Positions 1 to 13,600 of a DNA stretch of 64,000 nucleotides are shown here, in pieces. The stretch lies in assembly GCA_008933995.1 (NCBI GenBank), contig WARS01000046.1, positions 2,356,001 to 2,420,000 on the forward strand, read 5' to 3'. The notes beneath the pieces are model-generated. The model ran no database searches, was not told the origin of the DNA, and worked only from the letters and a program-made list of their open reading frames with translations. The first letter of the stretch is position 1, and each line of letters begins with the position of its first letter. The stretch comes from Datnioides undecimradiatus (lineage: Eukaryota; Chordata; Actinopteri; Lobotiformes; Datnioididae). Both the position numbers and the translations under genes were made by a program.

Positions 1-3000
1 ATATACTTTTTGAGTATGATTTCAGAAGCATCTCGTCTCAGAGGCTTATAATGAAGGGCAATGCAGTGTTGCTACTTTGTGACTTCTACTATTGTACTTT
101 ACCTACTTTCTAGGTCTCGATAGAGAAATGATTTCTTTCCTTGCTTGTGTCATGGTTGGAGAATAAGATAAGGTTTTCCTCTTGTTTTGTTACCAGAAGC
201 CTCTCACAATTACCTTGTCAGTGCTGTCCATCTGCAACGTAATTCACATTCTATTGTTCTGAGTCGTCTGATTGGGTGTTCAGGATGAACACGCCACTTG
301 TGCAACGAGGGCTGTTATCAGTAGAACAGCCTTTCAGTTTGTAAGAGAAATTGAGACAAAGAGACTGGGGCTCTCCATGTTTTAGTGTCAGCAGTGAATA
401 ATTGTATAACTGCGGGCAGGGTTTTGTTGCTGCCTTGATGTAGCCTGAGCAGAGTCACAAGGAAAATTTGTCAAAATTTGTCACCAAAACCTGTCTGAAT
501 ATGATGTATATGATGAAGAATACCTGTTGGATCAAAGCACACCATTTTCACCTCTGCTTACGTTACTTGTAGCTGATTACCTTTTTACTGCGTAATCCTA
601 CATAGGAGTTTATTGGAAGCAGATGTCTAGTTAGAAAGTTACCTCATGTATTTTCATCTTGGCTTACCTGTTCTGGGATAAGTGCTACTTCTGTGATTAT
701 GCATTGAGTTTTTCAAAGAGTGGTGACCAACTGGTCTAAATTAGTTGTAATCGTGCCAGTTTGGTACAGTTTTTTGATCATTGTCGGGTTAATTACCTGA
801 AAATTGTTTTGCTAGCATTTGTATTCATGATTTTTGAGTCGTACAATTCTCTATATCTTCTAAGAGATTATTGAAATTATCTAATTATTGTCCACCTTGT
901 TAGTTTTTTTAATATATCCAATAGAAACTGATGCCATATATGTGTCTGTGCGTGGAAGTTTCAACAGTCAGATACACATATGCTAAGTATTGTTAATCAT
1001 AACTGGAAAACCCAACATTAATGCACTGTTCACAGTGAGCTCTGTTGGAAGGGAAGGAAAGGAATCAATCTTCCTGTGCTTTCTTTCGCTTTCTCCCTCA
1101 CACATACTCATACACACTCACAGAAACATGCACTGTACAAGTCCTTATCTCCATGGTGATACAAAGTGTGGTCTGAAAGAGAGAGGTGGTGTACTATTAT
1201 GGACAGACCAGTAGACAAACACATACTCAAGCCAACTGAAGGTCTCTCCTCAGCTCTTTCATTAATAGCGGTGTGAAGCAATGCCTGTCAAATAATTTTT
1301 GTTGACAAAATGGCCATAGTCTCCCCATGTACATGATGGTTACTCACGCTTCAGGTGAGTTTGTGCCAAGTTGGCAAGCAGGCATTGGCTTTCAGTTGCC
1401 AAAGCTGGATCGAAGAATTTAGTCGCATCTAGTGGTGAGATCAGAGATTGCAGCCCGTTGAATATCCCTCCTCTGATCATCGCCTCCCAAATGTGTAGAA
1501 AACGTAAAAAGCCCTCTCAAAAGCTGCTTTGGGTTGAGTTGAAAGTTTTTGTCCGTTATGCGCTAATGTAGAAATATGGTAGCGCAACATAGCAGCCTTC
1601 ATATAAGGAAGTAGCTTCCCATGTAAATATAAAGGGCTCATTATACTGTAAGCTGTCAAAAACATGATGATGAATACTGTATTACATTTTTGAGAATAGA
1701 TCCTCCTAGATTCTACACGCTGCACCTTTTGAAAGCTTTATTAAAGTAACTATACAAAATTCTTTGTCATTTGCAGATGATTGAGAATTTTAGCTGAAGT
1801 ATGAGTATCTGTCAAAGTAGCCAGCCTCAGTTCTTGGTATACCAGGAGTGCAACGGCTGTCATGTGTTTTACAGATCAATTCAAAACAAGCCCAGCAAGT
1901 CACTGGTTTCTTGTTTATCTGTTGCCTCTTTTGAGTTTTGCTGTTCTGGCATTGAGTTCCCTTCACAGATTAATTGGTTTCAGTGAACAGTCATCAATCG
2001 TGGAATCAAGGGCTTTGTCTAATGATGATTTAGCCATTATTAACATTGATTAACTAATCACAGCTGAGGCTCAAGGTGCTTCAACACTTACTCCCTGGAG
2101 TGGGCCAAATGCCAAAGTTGTCCATTTTAACAATTCCATTATGCAACTTGTTTGCCTTTTTATGCTGCCTGGTAGCTGCCCACATATTATCCAAACGCCT
2201 CCCTGTTTGTAACAAACGCTTTCTGATAAAAATAAAATTGAGTCCTTATGACTTTACAGAGGTTATTTTTGGCAAGGTGTTCAGCAAAGCCAGAGCAGGC
2301 TTCATTCTCAATTTTCACAGACTGTATAATACCCCATGACTAATAAACTGACTTTGTGTAAAATTGGTAAACTTTCCCTTTGAGGAAAATGTGGCTGTGA
2401 ATTGAATCATCAGCTCTCAGTCGTCTAAAATGAGACGATGGTTTCTCAAAACTATGGACAGCTCTGCACTCAAATGTAGGCTTTAAAATATGCTTTTTAT
2501 TGTTGGTTCTGATTGTTTGACTGTATTATGCACATAAGATTGCAGGGCTTATTGGTCTGCATTTCACAGAAATATTATTTTCCATTGCTTTCTTTATTAT
2601 TCTGGCTCTTGGAGTAATTTAAGGCAAGATTTGACACCATAGAGCAAGTGATCCCAAATGTACTCTCACTTGATTTCACTCTGATTCTTTCTCTGTTTCC
2701 TTCTACCTTTCTATCTGTCCCTGTATTCTCTCTGTACTGTTTTTCACAGTTGCTGACTTGATCCCCACCAGACCGACTTGAACTGACTTCCAGCATGGTT
2801 GCAGTGCAGACTGCTTTTTAGAGACTTAAGCCTGGAAAGTTCACCATCAACACATTTCTTTTCATCAAGCTTCAGCTCTGTAAAGGTATATCATCTTGCC
2901 ATTAACCGTTAACAAACTTCTTGAAGTTTACATTCTGTATATGACATTTTTACCTTCTCAGTACTCTGTATTTAATTTGTAAAGGCATAAAGCTAGCCAT

Positions 3001-3123
3001 CTCAAACGCCACATGGTATTGGTTAAACTCTAGACTTATTATAAACACAAGTTTAAAATCTTTTGTTAGCTATTGGTTACGTGTGAAGTATTCATGTCCT
3101 CTTTTCCTTTGCTTTTATTGCAG
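1..3123 (+). other. Upstream non-coding sequence (intron end or 5' flank of sipa1l1)
   Basis: AT-rich DNA with no open frame showing protein-like conservation; the short frames (at most 87 codons) look random. It ends in a clear acceptor: a pyrimidine-rich run in about 3098-3120 followed by CAG at 3121-3123. The 3' part is therefore best read as an intron joining an unseen 5' non-coding exon to the first coding exon. Human SIPA1L1 also has upstream non-coding exons, so the promoter is probably outside the window. I cannot locate a TSS here. Confidence 0.6.
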
Positions 3124-3254
3124 CACCAAATGTGTCCGTGAGACTTGTCACTTCACTCACTGGGCATTATGTTAACCCCAATCTAAACCAATCAGCAACC
3201 CATTCCTACCTTTCCCTCCCATCTCCCCTCCCCACACCCTTTCCCATCTCCATG
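3124..3254 (+). other. sipa1l1: 5' UTR part of the first coding exon of sipa1l1, with two tiny uORFs
   Basis: This lies between the acceptor at 3123 and the family start codon at 3255. The frame is open upstream of the Met, but the only in-frame start before 3252 is a GTG at 3132, and the translated sequence there is not part of the SIPA1L family. Two short upstream ORFs are visible: ATG TGT CCG TGA at 3130-3141 and a five-codon one at 3169-3186. Both end before the main start, so they could lower translation (inference). Confidence 0.6.
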
Positions 3255-4688
3255 ATGACCAGTCTGAAGCGTTCTCAGACAGAGCGCTCGGTTGGGGGCT
3301 CAGTGCCGGCTACTGATGAGTTCTATACCCGCCGCCTTCGACTGCCCAATGGAGGGGCACCACCACCCCGCAGTGAGAGCGCCCACATCTCCTCTTCCTC
3401 CACCACCGGCACCAACCCCGGAGTCCCTAAAATGGGGGTTCGGGCTCGTGTGGCTGACTGGCCTCCACGGAAAGATGGGGGAGGAGGAGGTGTTTGGCAT
3501 ATCACCGTGGAAACAGATTCACCTAGCTCCACCAACACCACCAGCTCTTCAGGATCAGGAAGTGGAGATAGAGAAAGACTAGGAGGAGGGGGAGGAGGAG
3601 GTGGTGGTGGAGGTGGAGCAGGAGGAAGTGGTGGTAGTGGTAGTGGTGGCAGTGGAGGGGGAGGGGTGTCAGCCGTCACAGCCCACAGCAATCTGTCAGC
3701 CAAGCTGGGCCACCTGATAAGCCCACAGGACTCATCCATGCTGCGCAACATCCACAACACACTAAAAAGCAAGATGCAGAGCAAGGGAAAGGACAATCGC
3801 TTCCTGTCACCAGATGGTTATTTGGGCTCACCTCGCAAAGGCATGAGGCGCATCCGCCAGCGCAGTAACAGTGATATCACTATCAGTGAGCTGGATGGGG
3901 ATGGCAATGAGGGCTGGTCCTTCTCTGGATGGACACCCATGCACCGCGAGTATGGAAGCACTTCATCCATAGATAAACATGGTGTGTCAGGAGAGAGCTT
4001 TTTTGACATGCTAAAGGGATACCAGTCAGCTGAGGCCCCTGATCAGCGAAGTCCAGCTCCAGAGAGGCTAACAGAGCTACTTACTGTGGCCCCAATAAAA
4101 CAGGCTGCCCTGGACCTGCCAGATGGACCTTTAGGTCCGGCCAGAGGTAGTCCTGCCAGTAGGCTGAAGGAACGAGAGAAGCACTTAAAGAGGAGGTCAA
4201 AGTCAGAGACAGGTGGCGAGTCCATATTCCGTAAGCTGCGTAGTGTGAAGGTGGAAGGTGACACATCGAGGGCTGGCTCAGATGTTGAAGATGGGGGGAA
4301 AGGGGATGAGAGTGGCCCACCTCCCAAGCCCTGGATGTGCCAAAAGGGCTTTTCACATTTTGATGTCCAGTCTCTACTCTTTGACCTCAATGAGGCTATC
4401 CAAAGTCGGCAGTCTGGGTCCAAACGCAAGAACACCACTACTGGTGCCTCGGCTGCTGCTGCTGCCTCTGCTTCAGCCACGTCCTCGCTCTCCTCCAATC
4501 AGAGTGGAGTGTATGGGTCACCCTGTGGGTCACAAGAAGAGCTGAGCAAAGAAGGAAGTGGCGGACACAGTACCAACCCTGCCTTGGACCCTGGTGATGA
4601 CAAGAGCAACGACCTGGTGCTCAGCTGCCCTTGTTTTAGGAATGAGATTGGTGGAGAGGGTGAGAGGAACATCTCTCCTGCCAAACAG
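3255..4688 (+). CDS. sipa1l1: sipa1l1 coding exon 1 (N-terminal region)
   Basis: Residues 1-478. It begins [10 protein letters not shown] and then carries family-typical blocks: [34 protein letters not shown] near 200-212; [24 protein letters not shown] near 247; KRRSKSETG near 312-320 (a basic-Ser pattern of the kind 14-3-3 proteins and kinases recognise); and [14 protein letters not shown] near the end. A Gly/Ser run (110-137) and an Ala run (about 400) are low-complexity insertions not present in the human protein as I recall it. The exon ends CAG|GTAGGT in phase 0. Confidence 0.96.
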
Positions 4689-7600
4689 GTAGGTTTACTG
4701 CAAGATTAGAATAATGACATTTTTAAAAAACTATCAAAATATAATTGTTTGTCTGAATTCCTGAAAGGTCCTCTGTGGTCTTCAGTCTTAATTTTAGGAT
4801 TGCATTCTACAGTATTAATTTGTGAACTTTCTGGCCATCTTTAAAACATCAAGCTTGAAAATCACTTCACAGTTGATTATGGTATTTGCAAGTTGCGCTG
4901 AAGATCAAATGGCTTTACTTTCCCTTGTCTTCCATCTTCCAGCAGGGCAGCATAGGTAGTGGTGGGAGCTCGAGCAGTTCCTCTGGCAGTACAGAGGAAG
5001 GACCTTTGGATGCCACCCTCACAACTCATTTTACCAATGCTGGTGTTGCTGTGTTGGAGGCATCCAAGGACGGGCCAAGCCAACACGCTGACAGGTCCAA
5101 ACGATACATTGTGGAACACGTTGACCTCGGCGCTTATTACTACCGGAAGTACTTCTACCTCAGAGGTGAGCAAGAAGTACATTGCGGATGAAGCATTACT
5201 GAAGTTTTTTATACACAAGGGTCTTTTTTTAAGGTCTGTTTATACTAATGAGCTAAAGCTGTTCATTTTAGAAGTGTTTTCTTCCTTTATGTAATTTACT
5301 CCTCACTGTCCCTTCATCCCTTTCTGTCCATCCTTTCCTGAAATGTCCTTCTTCCTTAATCCCAGAACATTGGAACTACCTGGGAGTAGATGAGAATCTA
5401 GGCCCAGTGGCAGTGAGTCTGAGGAGGGAGAAGCTGGAGGAACACAAGGAGCATGGCCAGCAGTACAACTACAGGGTCATTTTCAGAACGAGTGAGGTAC
5501 ATTGAAATGGACGCGTAATTCTCAGTGTGCTGTGTTTTGTTGTTGTTTGATATGATTTGTTTAATTCATCTGTCCATTCACCAGAATCTATTGTGTTATG
5601 AAGCTGTTCTCTCTGGAGTCATGAATGTTCATGTTCACAAATGTGTCAATATTTAGTACAATCTGTACTGAGTGATGTTACCGAGGAGCTCTTATGAGTT
5701 CAAAGTGTGTAGGAGTTAACATATAGGATCTGTGCCCAAACTTGCTCATTGAAAAAGCTTCATCTCAAGGTTGTCAGATATGGCTCAAGACCTTATATGC
5801 CCCCGCCTCCATTCCTTAACACCGCCTCAAATTATTGCATGTTTGATTCAGTTTGTAATGTATTCTCCCAATTGTTTATTCACAATGCACAAACTGCAGT
5901 TTGATTGAAAATCTTTTGTGAATCCGCGTAGCTCTGCTGTCATCTCTTCCTGTAGACACACTAGAGCCAGAGATCCATGTCCTCATTCTCTGAGCCGAAC
6001 GCCCACCTACCATCTTTGTCAGCCTTCATCTGTGAAGGACTGAGCTGTGCCATTCCGCAGCTAAACGAGACTAAAATAGCGCCAAAGGTATTTGAGTAGA
6101 GGAGGAAAAGCATCGCTCTCGTATTGAAGCGCACCATGAGTAATAGCCCTTCCAGTCTCTTGGGATGACGCACGACCTACTGTGCTGTGTTTTCCTCTAT
6201 TTCTCCCCTTCTTATGCCTCCCTCTCTTCTCTCTAATTGCTATTTTCAGAGCAGGGAGCTGGGCAGGTCTTTAGATATATATGTGTGTCCATGTGGGAGT
6301 GAGTGGGAAGCGTTGATGTTGAAGGGTTAAAGCCAGTGTCCATGGAAGACCGAACGGTCCTCTCTTCAGGAAGAGTGCTTCGCCTCAGTTTGTTTAACCT
6401 AGAGTGTGTTGGCGTCAACATTGGCCCGACTGAACGCTTTGACACATAAACACAAAACATATAGTAGGTTCTCAAGAGTAATGGGACCACTACAAATACC
6501 CAACTGCATTTATTTGTACATGATATATATTCTGATCCTGGTCCATCTACAGCCCTCGTGATTTATTCATGGATGTTGTCTTGAGTTTGTTTTAGTCTGA
6601 AGCTTTGGAGTCTTCATAGTCCAAGCTCCAGCAGCAACACCAGTTTTCTGCACTAGCAGAAAAACAAGGTGCAGACGCCATTTTTTTTCTCTGGTTTTGT
6701 AGAAACTGATTGATTTCACGAGTAATCTTGACCCCATGATGAAGTGATTGACATGATTGTCCTTTGAAATGGACTCTAATGCTGCAGTCTGAGTGGAACT
6801 CCACAAATACAGCGCAAGTGCAATTTTCTAAAGATAAAACAAGTGATTCAGAATGTTTAACGCGTTGTACTCAGTAGCTGTAATAAAACTAACCCGGAAA
6901 AATCAACAAGTAGTTTATACCGTAGTGATTACTGGAGAAAATGCTGTGCCATTGGTGTAATTTAGCCTACTTATACAATCAAATGTCCAACAGCACAAGA
7001 TATGTTAGTATGACTGTTGATTTTCACCCTAAGGCTTTTTGACTGCTTGATTTTGATAACTTAGCATGTAATGCACCTGAGGCACAGACACTAAATATAT
7101 AATGCTGAAGCCTAATTCAAGTTCTATGGGGGAATGGGTTAGGAAACAGTATTAGGTATACCATAACTGTCAAATTATAGCTTACATTTAGCTGGCATGT
7201 GAGTCTTTCCCATAGTTTTTTCTATCCAAATTCCAAAAAATCATCAATCTTGTTTTCTTTTGTTTTTCCCCTCCATCTGGTTGCTCGGTCTCCAGCTGAA
7301 TACCCTGAGGGGCTCGATCTTGGAAGATGCGGTACCGTCCACATCCAAGCATGGTTTAGCTCGCGGTCTGCCCCTGAAAGAAGTGCTGGAGTACCTGGTG
7401 CCTGAGCTCAATGTCCACTGCCTGCGGCTGGCACTCAACACACCGAAGGTCACTGAGCAGCTGATGAAGCTGGATGAGCAGGGGGTAAGGAGACGCTGTT
7501 CCACAATCTAGTGGGGCTGGCGGACGTTGACTCATTTCTGTGATTCCTCATATTGGATTTTTATTTACTGCTTTAATATATTTAGTAAAAAGACTGTATT

Positions 7601-10600
7601 ACTCAGACTTCACATTGTCACCATCGTCGCATTCAGCGTAGTTGTTCTTTCTTTGAACTAAAGACCCAAGTTTCCCAGACATGTACTATGTGCCACACAT
7701 TATTTTTATTTATTTATTTATTTTTTTATGAATCACTTCCTGTGTAGGTGTTGCTTTTACAAGGGCGAATGTCTCATCCTGGAGCAGAATTATTTATTAT
7801 TGATTTTAATTTTTTGTATTTATCTATTCACTCCCTGAGACTATTATGGTAGTTTTATGTGGAGAGAATCTCGCGCTCGCCCATGCACACCTCGACCTTA
7901 AACAGGATGAAAAATATATAAAACAAGCTCTTTGACACTTGTGCTCCCTGATGCAATCATCAAAAGCTGAACCTCTGAAAATGTCAACATGATTTATGTG
8001 GAAAATGGCATCTCGATCACTGCAGAACAACCCAAGGTGGTTATTCTTAAAATGCCAACATGAGTTCTCCCTAAAATGTCAACATGGCTACTCTGACATG
8101 ATTTCTACATGCCACTATGTGTGTTTCCCCTTTTCATGGCAACAGTCTCTGCTCTCTCCATAGTTGAGTTTCCAGCGGAAAGTGGGGGTGATGTACTGCA
8201 TGGCAGGCCAGAGCAGCGAGGAGGAGATGTACAACAATGAATCAGCCGGTCCGGCGCTGGAGGAGTTCCTTCATTTGCTCGGGGAGAGGGTTCGACTGAA
8301 AGGCTTCACCAAGTACCGGGCCCAGCTGGACACCAAGAGTACGTACAGCCACAGAAATTCCAAATCTTCCTGCCAGTGAAGTGAAATATCCTCTTAATAC
8401 TGATACTAAAGCTATTGCTAAAGCCACAGCAGCGGAGTAAATGATGATTAACACTGCGAAGCAAAAGTTCATACACACATGCATTGTATTTCAAGCCCAA
8501 GTCCATAGCTTTTGATACCTCTGCTCCTTCCTTTTGCCCCACAGTGTCAGTTTGCTTTAATCCCTTTTTGCTTCATTTCAGTAATTCCTGTGTTTCAGCT
8601 CATGCGCTGCCATAAAGATACAAGTTACTTTAAATTCAGACATGTGACAGATGGTCTTTGGTGTCAGATCGCTTTATGTAGACAACTGATCCACTGATGA
8701 CCTTCGCTACTTTGCTTGACTACCTCTGTATTCACTATAGACAAGCTGTTTTGCAGGACATGTAATACAACCTTCAGTTAGCCCCTTGTAAATTAGAAAC
8801 AGCCGTGCCGAGCGCTCCCTATAGGAGGAGTGTAATTAATTGCACTAATGTAGCCAGGTTAAGCATGGCTTTTTAAACACCTTGTGGCTGTTTTGTCCTC
8901 TGAGTAGAGCGCATCGATAGACTGTGGAGGTGGTAACCATGCCGTTGCTCTCTTTAGGGCCGCAGCATGTTAAGAGCTCAGAGAACACTGGGTCATCAGT
9001 TGCTGCAGACGAGTAGGGGGAGCATAAAATGATGCTTGGTTATAAACGTTGACAGTTGTCTGTCTATTCCTGGACTTGTTATAAACAGGTCTCCTTATCT
9101 AATAGTATTATTATTTATGGAAAAATATGTTTATGTTCATAAAATGTCTTGTTCTTTACACGCTGTTACAAAATAAAGGTTTTATTCTAAGTTATTGTTC
9201 ATTGTGGAACTTCTGAAATGGATTTGCACAGAAATTATTCTTAAGAAGTACACTTACAAGGGAATATGACTGTTTTTTTCCAATATGGCAGTGGACTAAG
9301 ATAGTTTGCACCTGTCATTATGTGTGTTTTTTTGTTTTTTTATATATGTTATCCAAAGCAAAAGAAAGTCATTCTATTGTGCCTCCCACAGCCGACTCGA
9401 CGGGCACCCACTCCTTGTACACCACTTACAAGGATTACGAGATCATGTTCCATGTGTCTACCATGCTGCCGTACACTCCCAACAATAAGCAACAGGTGTG
9501 TTTGTTTCAACACACTGTATTCTTTTTTTTAGCTCTTTATCCATGAAGAACAGTGTCATCTGGTTTGGGCTGTCATAAAAACATGCAATTATAGTTGAAA
9601 TATTGAAATAATACAATAATACAGGGTTTAGGTCATCCTACAGTTACCTAACTCATTTGCACATGACCTAACTTGCATTTGTCAAGATGACGCAATAAAT
9701 AAAGAACTACTTTTCCGCAGAACTTGCATGATTCAGATTGGGCTTTGCATTTTCTTGGTATTTTATTCAACGTAACCCGGCGTCTAACTCTTGTTTCTCC
9801 CGCTGCTGTTATGCTTTTTCCAGTTACTGCGGAAGCGCCACATTGGGAATGATATCGTCACGATTGTTTTCCAGGAACCCGGGGCACTCCCTTTCACCCC
9901 CAAGAACATTCGCTCACACTTCCAGCACGTCTTTGTTATTGTGCATGCTCATAACCCATGCTCCGACAACAGTTCCTACAGGTGAGATATACCCGGAAAC
10001 CCTTGTTTACAGTGTGGTATCATGGGTAAACACTGACAATGTATTGGTGTGTTAACCATAAAAGACAAGTCGGCCTAGTTTAACCTTCAGTACAGGAAAT
10101 GTCTGCTGGCTTATATTACATTACATGAGCGAAATGTGGTGTCACAGGGCATCAGGGTTGAAGATGGTAAACTTAAAAAGTCAGAGCACAAGTTTACAGG
10201 TGCGGCAGGAGGGTGCGTGCGTGCGTGCGTGCGTGCGTGCGACTCCAAAACAGAATAAAGGAATGCCTGTCACCAGAACAATTACTCAGCTGAAGCTTTT
10301 GAAATCACTAAACAGCTGAATTTAGCGCTTCACGCTGACTTTTTGTGAGGTGGTAAAATGGAATCAGAAAGACAAGTAGGCAGCAGACTGTCTGATTTGC
10401 ATGTATTTTTAAGTGCCAGCGCTGTTACCAAAAAAAAGTCATTTACTTTATGTGTTTTTGTTCAGTTGTGATACTGCCTCTGAGATATGTAATGTTAATA
10501 TGGTGTATTCTGGAAACACGGCTGTTGTCAGTAGAGGGTCATTTTAAAACGTCTTGTGTCTTATTGCGGCCAGCGTCTTGGTGGATAATTCGGGCTTCAT

Positions 10601-13600
10601 CTTTGACTTTTCGCCATCAATCCGTTTCCATCACCGCTGAAACAACAATGCCCTCACCTGCCGCCTCAGAAAGTTGTACATCTCTCATTGCCTTCACAGC
10701 TCCATCGCTCCATCACAGAGTAGGCTGTGAGTGTTGAGAGCCCTCTGCAGCTCACGATTTATTACCACTTTGTCAGAGATGTGTAATATGAAATACAAAG
10801 TGCCAGCCCGGAGTCATTTTTAAGAAATAATGAATATTCTGCCTTTCTTCTATTTCCTGTTTAAAACTGTTCAGCTGTGAAGGACATTTCATTCTCTGTT
10901 TATTCTTCCTCTGTCTTGTTATCTGGTTTTCTGTCATTCTCTCTTATCTTGCTCTATATGACTTTTCCTCCTTCTCCCACTAATGGCTGTTTTAATTGCT
11001 GTTTGAGCACATTGTGTGAGGTCTTAATTGTCCCCCATGGGGCTACTTCGTTACTGAGCAACAACACACACACACGAACAAAGAGCCCAGCAATAGAGTT
11101 AATATAGAGCGAACGCTATTTACACACATCTTGCGTGATTCACAAATGTGAATTAAGTTTTCTGACGTGAAAACTAATTTCATGCAAACTACAGAGGTAA
11201 AACACCAGGTTTCAGAAGTAAATCACGATTCACACCCACCACAGGGAATTTGGCTGTGAATCATATAACGTATTAAGTGCAGGATGCTTTGAAGCTTTGG
11301 TGTGTTTACTCTCGGTTCCAGAGAATATTCACTTGCACTCGGGGCGGGGGAATGTGGCACACTTCAGTGTAAGTAGGGCTCCGGCCTCTACAGCAGTGGC
11401 GCCCCTTCAAAGGACATTATATTAAGGCATTTTAGACTCTGTTGTGCCATGCTGCACTATGTTATGTCACGTTATGTCATATAGTCCACAGTGGACTGGG
11501 TACACACTAAATGAATTCTAAATCAACATAAAACCCCATTTAAAAAACCTAGAAAATCATTTTACACAGCAGACTCAGAGTTGGCCAGCGTGCAACTGTC
11601 CATATTTGTTTGATTTCTAAAAACAGGGCCGTATCATTTGGTGATCCCAGCACAGGAACGATTTAAGAACATACATAATAATAATTTTATTACTAAGAGT
11701 ATTTGTTTGTTGTGTATAAAATTCATAAAAAAACCCATTTTGCTTTCTTCCCAGCTGTTTGTTGTAAACCAGTCTGTGTCTTTCGCCTTCTATTGCTGGT
11801 ATAATAGCCTGTTAATCTCGACTTCTTTAAAATCCGCTCTCATATAGCAGTGTCGTAATGGCTGCAGTCCAAGGGTTTTCAGTGAGAGGGCTAATAAACT
11901 TAGCGAAGTCTTCAGTGCTGAATGCTCGCACGTGTTGAGTAAAATAGATGCCAGTGCTGCGCAGATGCATCGCCACAGTTTCGAGGCTATTGCTAGACCA
12001 GACAAACAAGCATCGCGTAGTATGAGGTAATCGTGACCGTGTGACTGAGCTGAACGTACATATTTAGGAAGGTGTGAAAGATTACTCACGTCCTCGCACA
12101 GGTTGATCTTAGTCCGATTGTTTATTTTGCGTAATGATAGTTTCGTGTGACGCCGTTTGGGGGACTCATCAATCTTCTGCGCGGTCCTCACTTGTTGTGA
12201 CAACGTCAGGAAAAAAGAAAACACTAATTCCCATAATCAGCAGTTTCAGGGTCTCTAGGCAGTAGCTTCACAAAATGTCTGACACACACTCAAATTTCCA
12301 CTCTAAATGACCATTTTCCGCTGTTGCAATATACAATATGTATTTCCCTGTTTGAACTCCCGATGTCGCGTCTCTGTCCGCGCCCAGACTACATCATTTC
12401 ATGTGCCCAAGCCACTACCTCAGCCTAAATGCTGTGCAACGCAAATGGTTTTCTGCTTCGAGGCCCGGTTGTGACAAGCGGACGAAAACATGTTATATGC
12501 ACTTTCCCCACATCCGCACACATACATACAGTACACCTCTGAGCCACCCACTCCAATAGGTATTGACATGTTCTTTTTCTTGCCTTGGCTCAGTGGGCAG
12601 CAGGTCGTGGATGCTGGAAGAGCGGCGCTGCCCACACACTGGATATTTATAAGACCACAAATCACTGAAACCACAGGAATGTGCTCTTTCATTTTTACGG
12701 CCAAGCCTCCTGCCACGCGGATCACACAGCAGTCACACAGCCCAGCGATCCCCATTGCACTACATTCTCCTTTCCCTCTCTCTCTCTCTCTCTCTCCCTG
12801 GTTTTCTCACCCTCACCCTCATTTCTCACTCAATCTCTCCATTTTTCATTCAATCCTTTTTTTAATGTTCTCTTTCTTGTTCCCGTCCTTTCATACCTCT
12901 GCCTCTACTCTCTCTATCTCCATCACTTCCCTCTGTCCTGCATGAGTCACAGGTCTTTGGTTGACTGACTCACAGGTGTTTGAGCTCAGTACAAGTGCTT
13001 TTAGAGCTCAGGTGTAATGTATTGAGTGATGTTTGTAGTGATGGAGAAGAATAAGAATAAAAAGGTCACATTTTATTTTAATCATTTGTTCAGCCTGCTT
13101 ATAACCACTTTAGCTGCTCCTCTGAAATACCCTTCATGATTCATTTGTCATCTGCAGGAAAGCAGGCGCGTATTGCCTCAGGACTGTGTCACTTACTTTG
13201 TGCACTGGCCGTCAGCTTCAGAAATTTAGATTTCATATACTCGTAACAGTTGTGAAGAGAGTTCAACGAAGTGAAAGCTTGCATAAAGGACAACACGGGG
13301 TTATTTTTCTCTCTTGGCTTTTCTGCTGACCTCATGCCAGTAGTTTATTTCCAGCGTTTTATATGCTTCACTTTGCAGGAACAGAAGTTAGAATGCTAAA
13401 ACGGTGTGCAGGGAGAGCGGACTTGCAAAGCAGCCCAAGCAGACCAGTGTAATTAACATGAAACAGAAGGCACCAAACATATCTTTTGTAGTGTGCTGTG
13501 ATGACAACAGTTTACATTTTCAAATTACTCTCATTGTAGCTCTGTTTTGGTCTGCACCAACTCCAGTCTTGCTCGTCACTTCGTTTGTCATTCCTTGCTG

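Noticed and set aside
3132-3254. N-terminal extension of SIPA1L1 from a GTG at 3132
   Set aside because: It needs a GTG start, shows no family similarity, and the family start [10 protein letters not shown] lies at 3255.
3323-3796. 157-codon proline-rich minus-strand frame
   Set aside because: It is the antisense of the glycine tract in sipa1l1 exon 1; the apparent composition comes from the repeat.
11790-12224. 144-codon minus-strand frame in intron 7
   Set aside because: No domain, no recognisable family, no splice or promoter context; compatible with chance.
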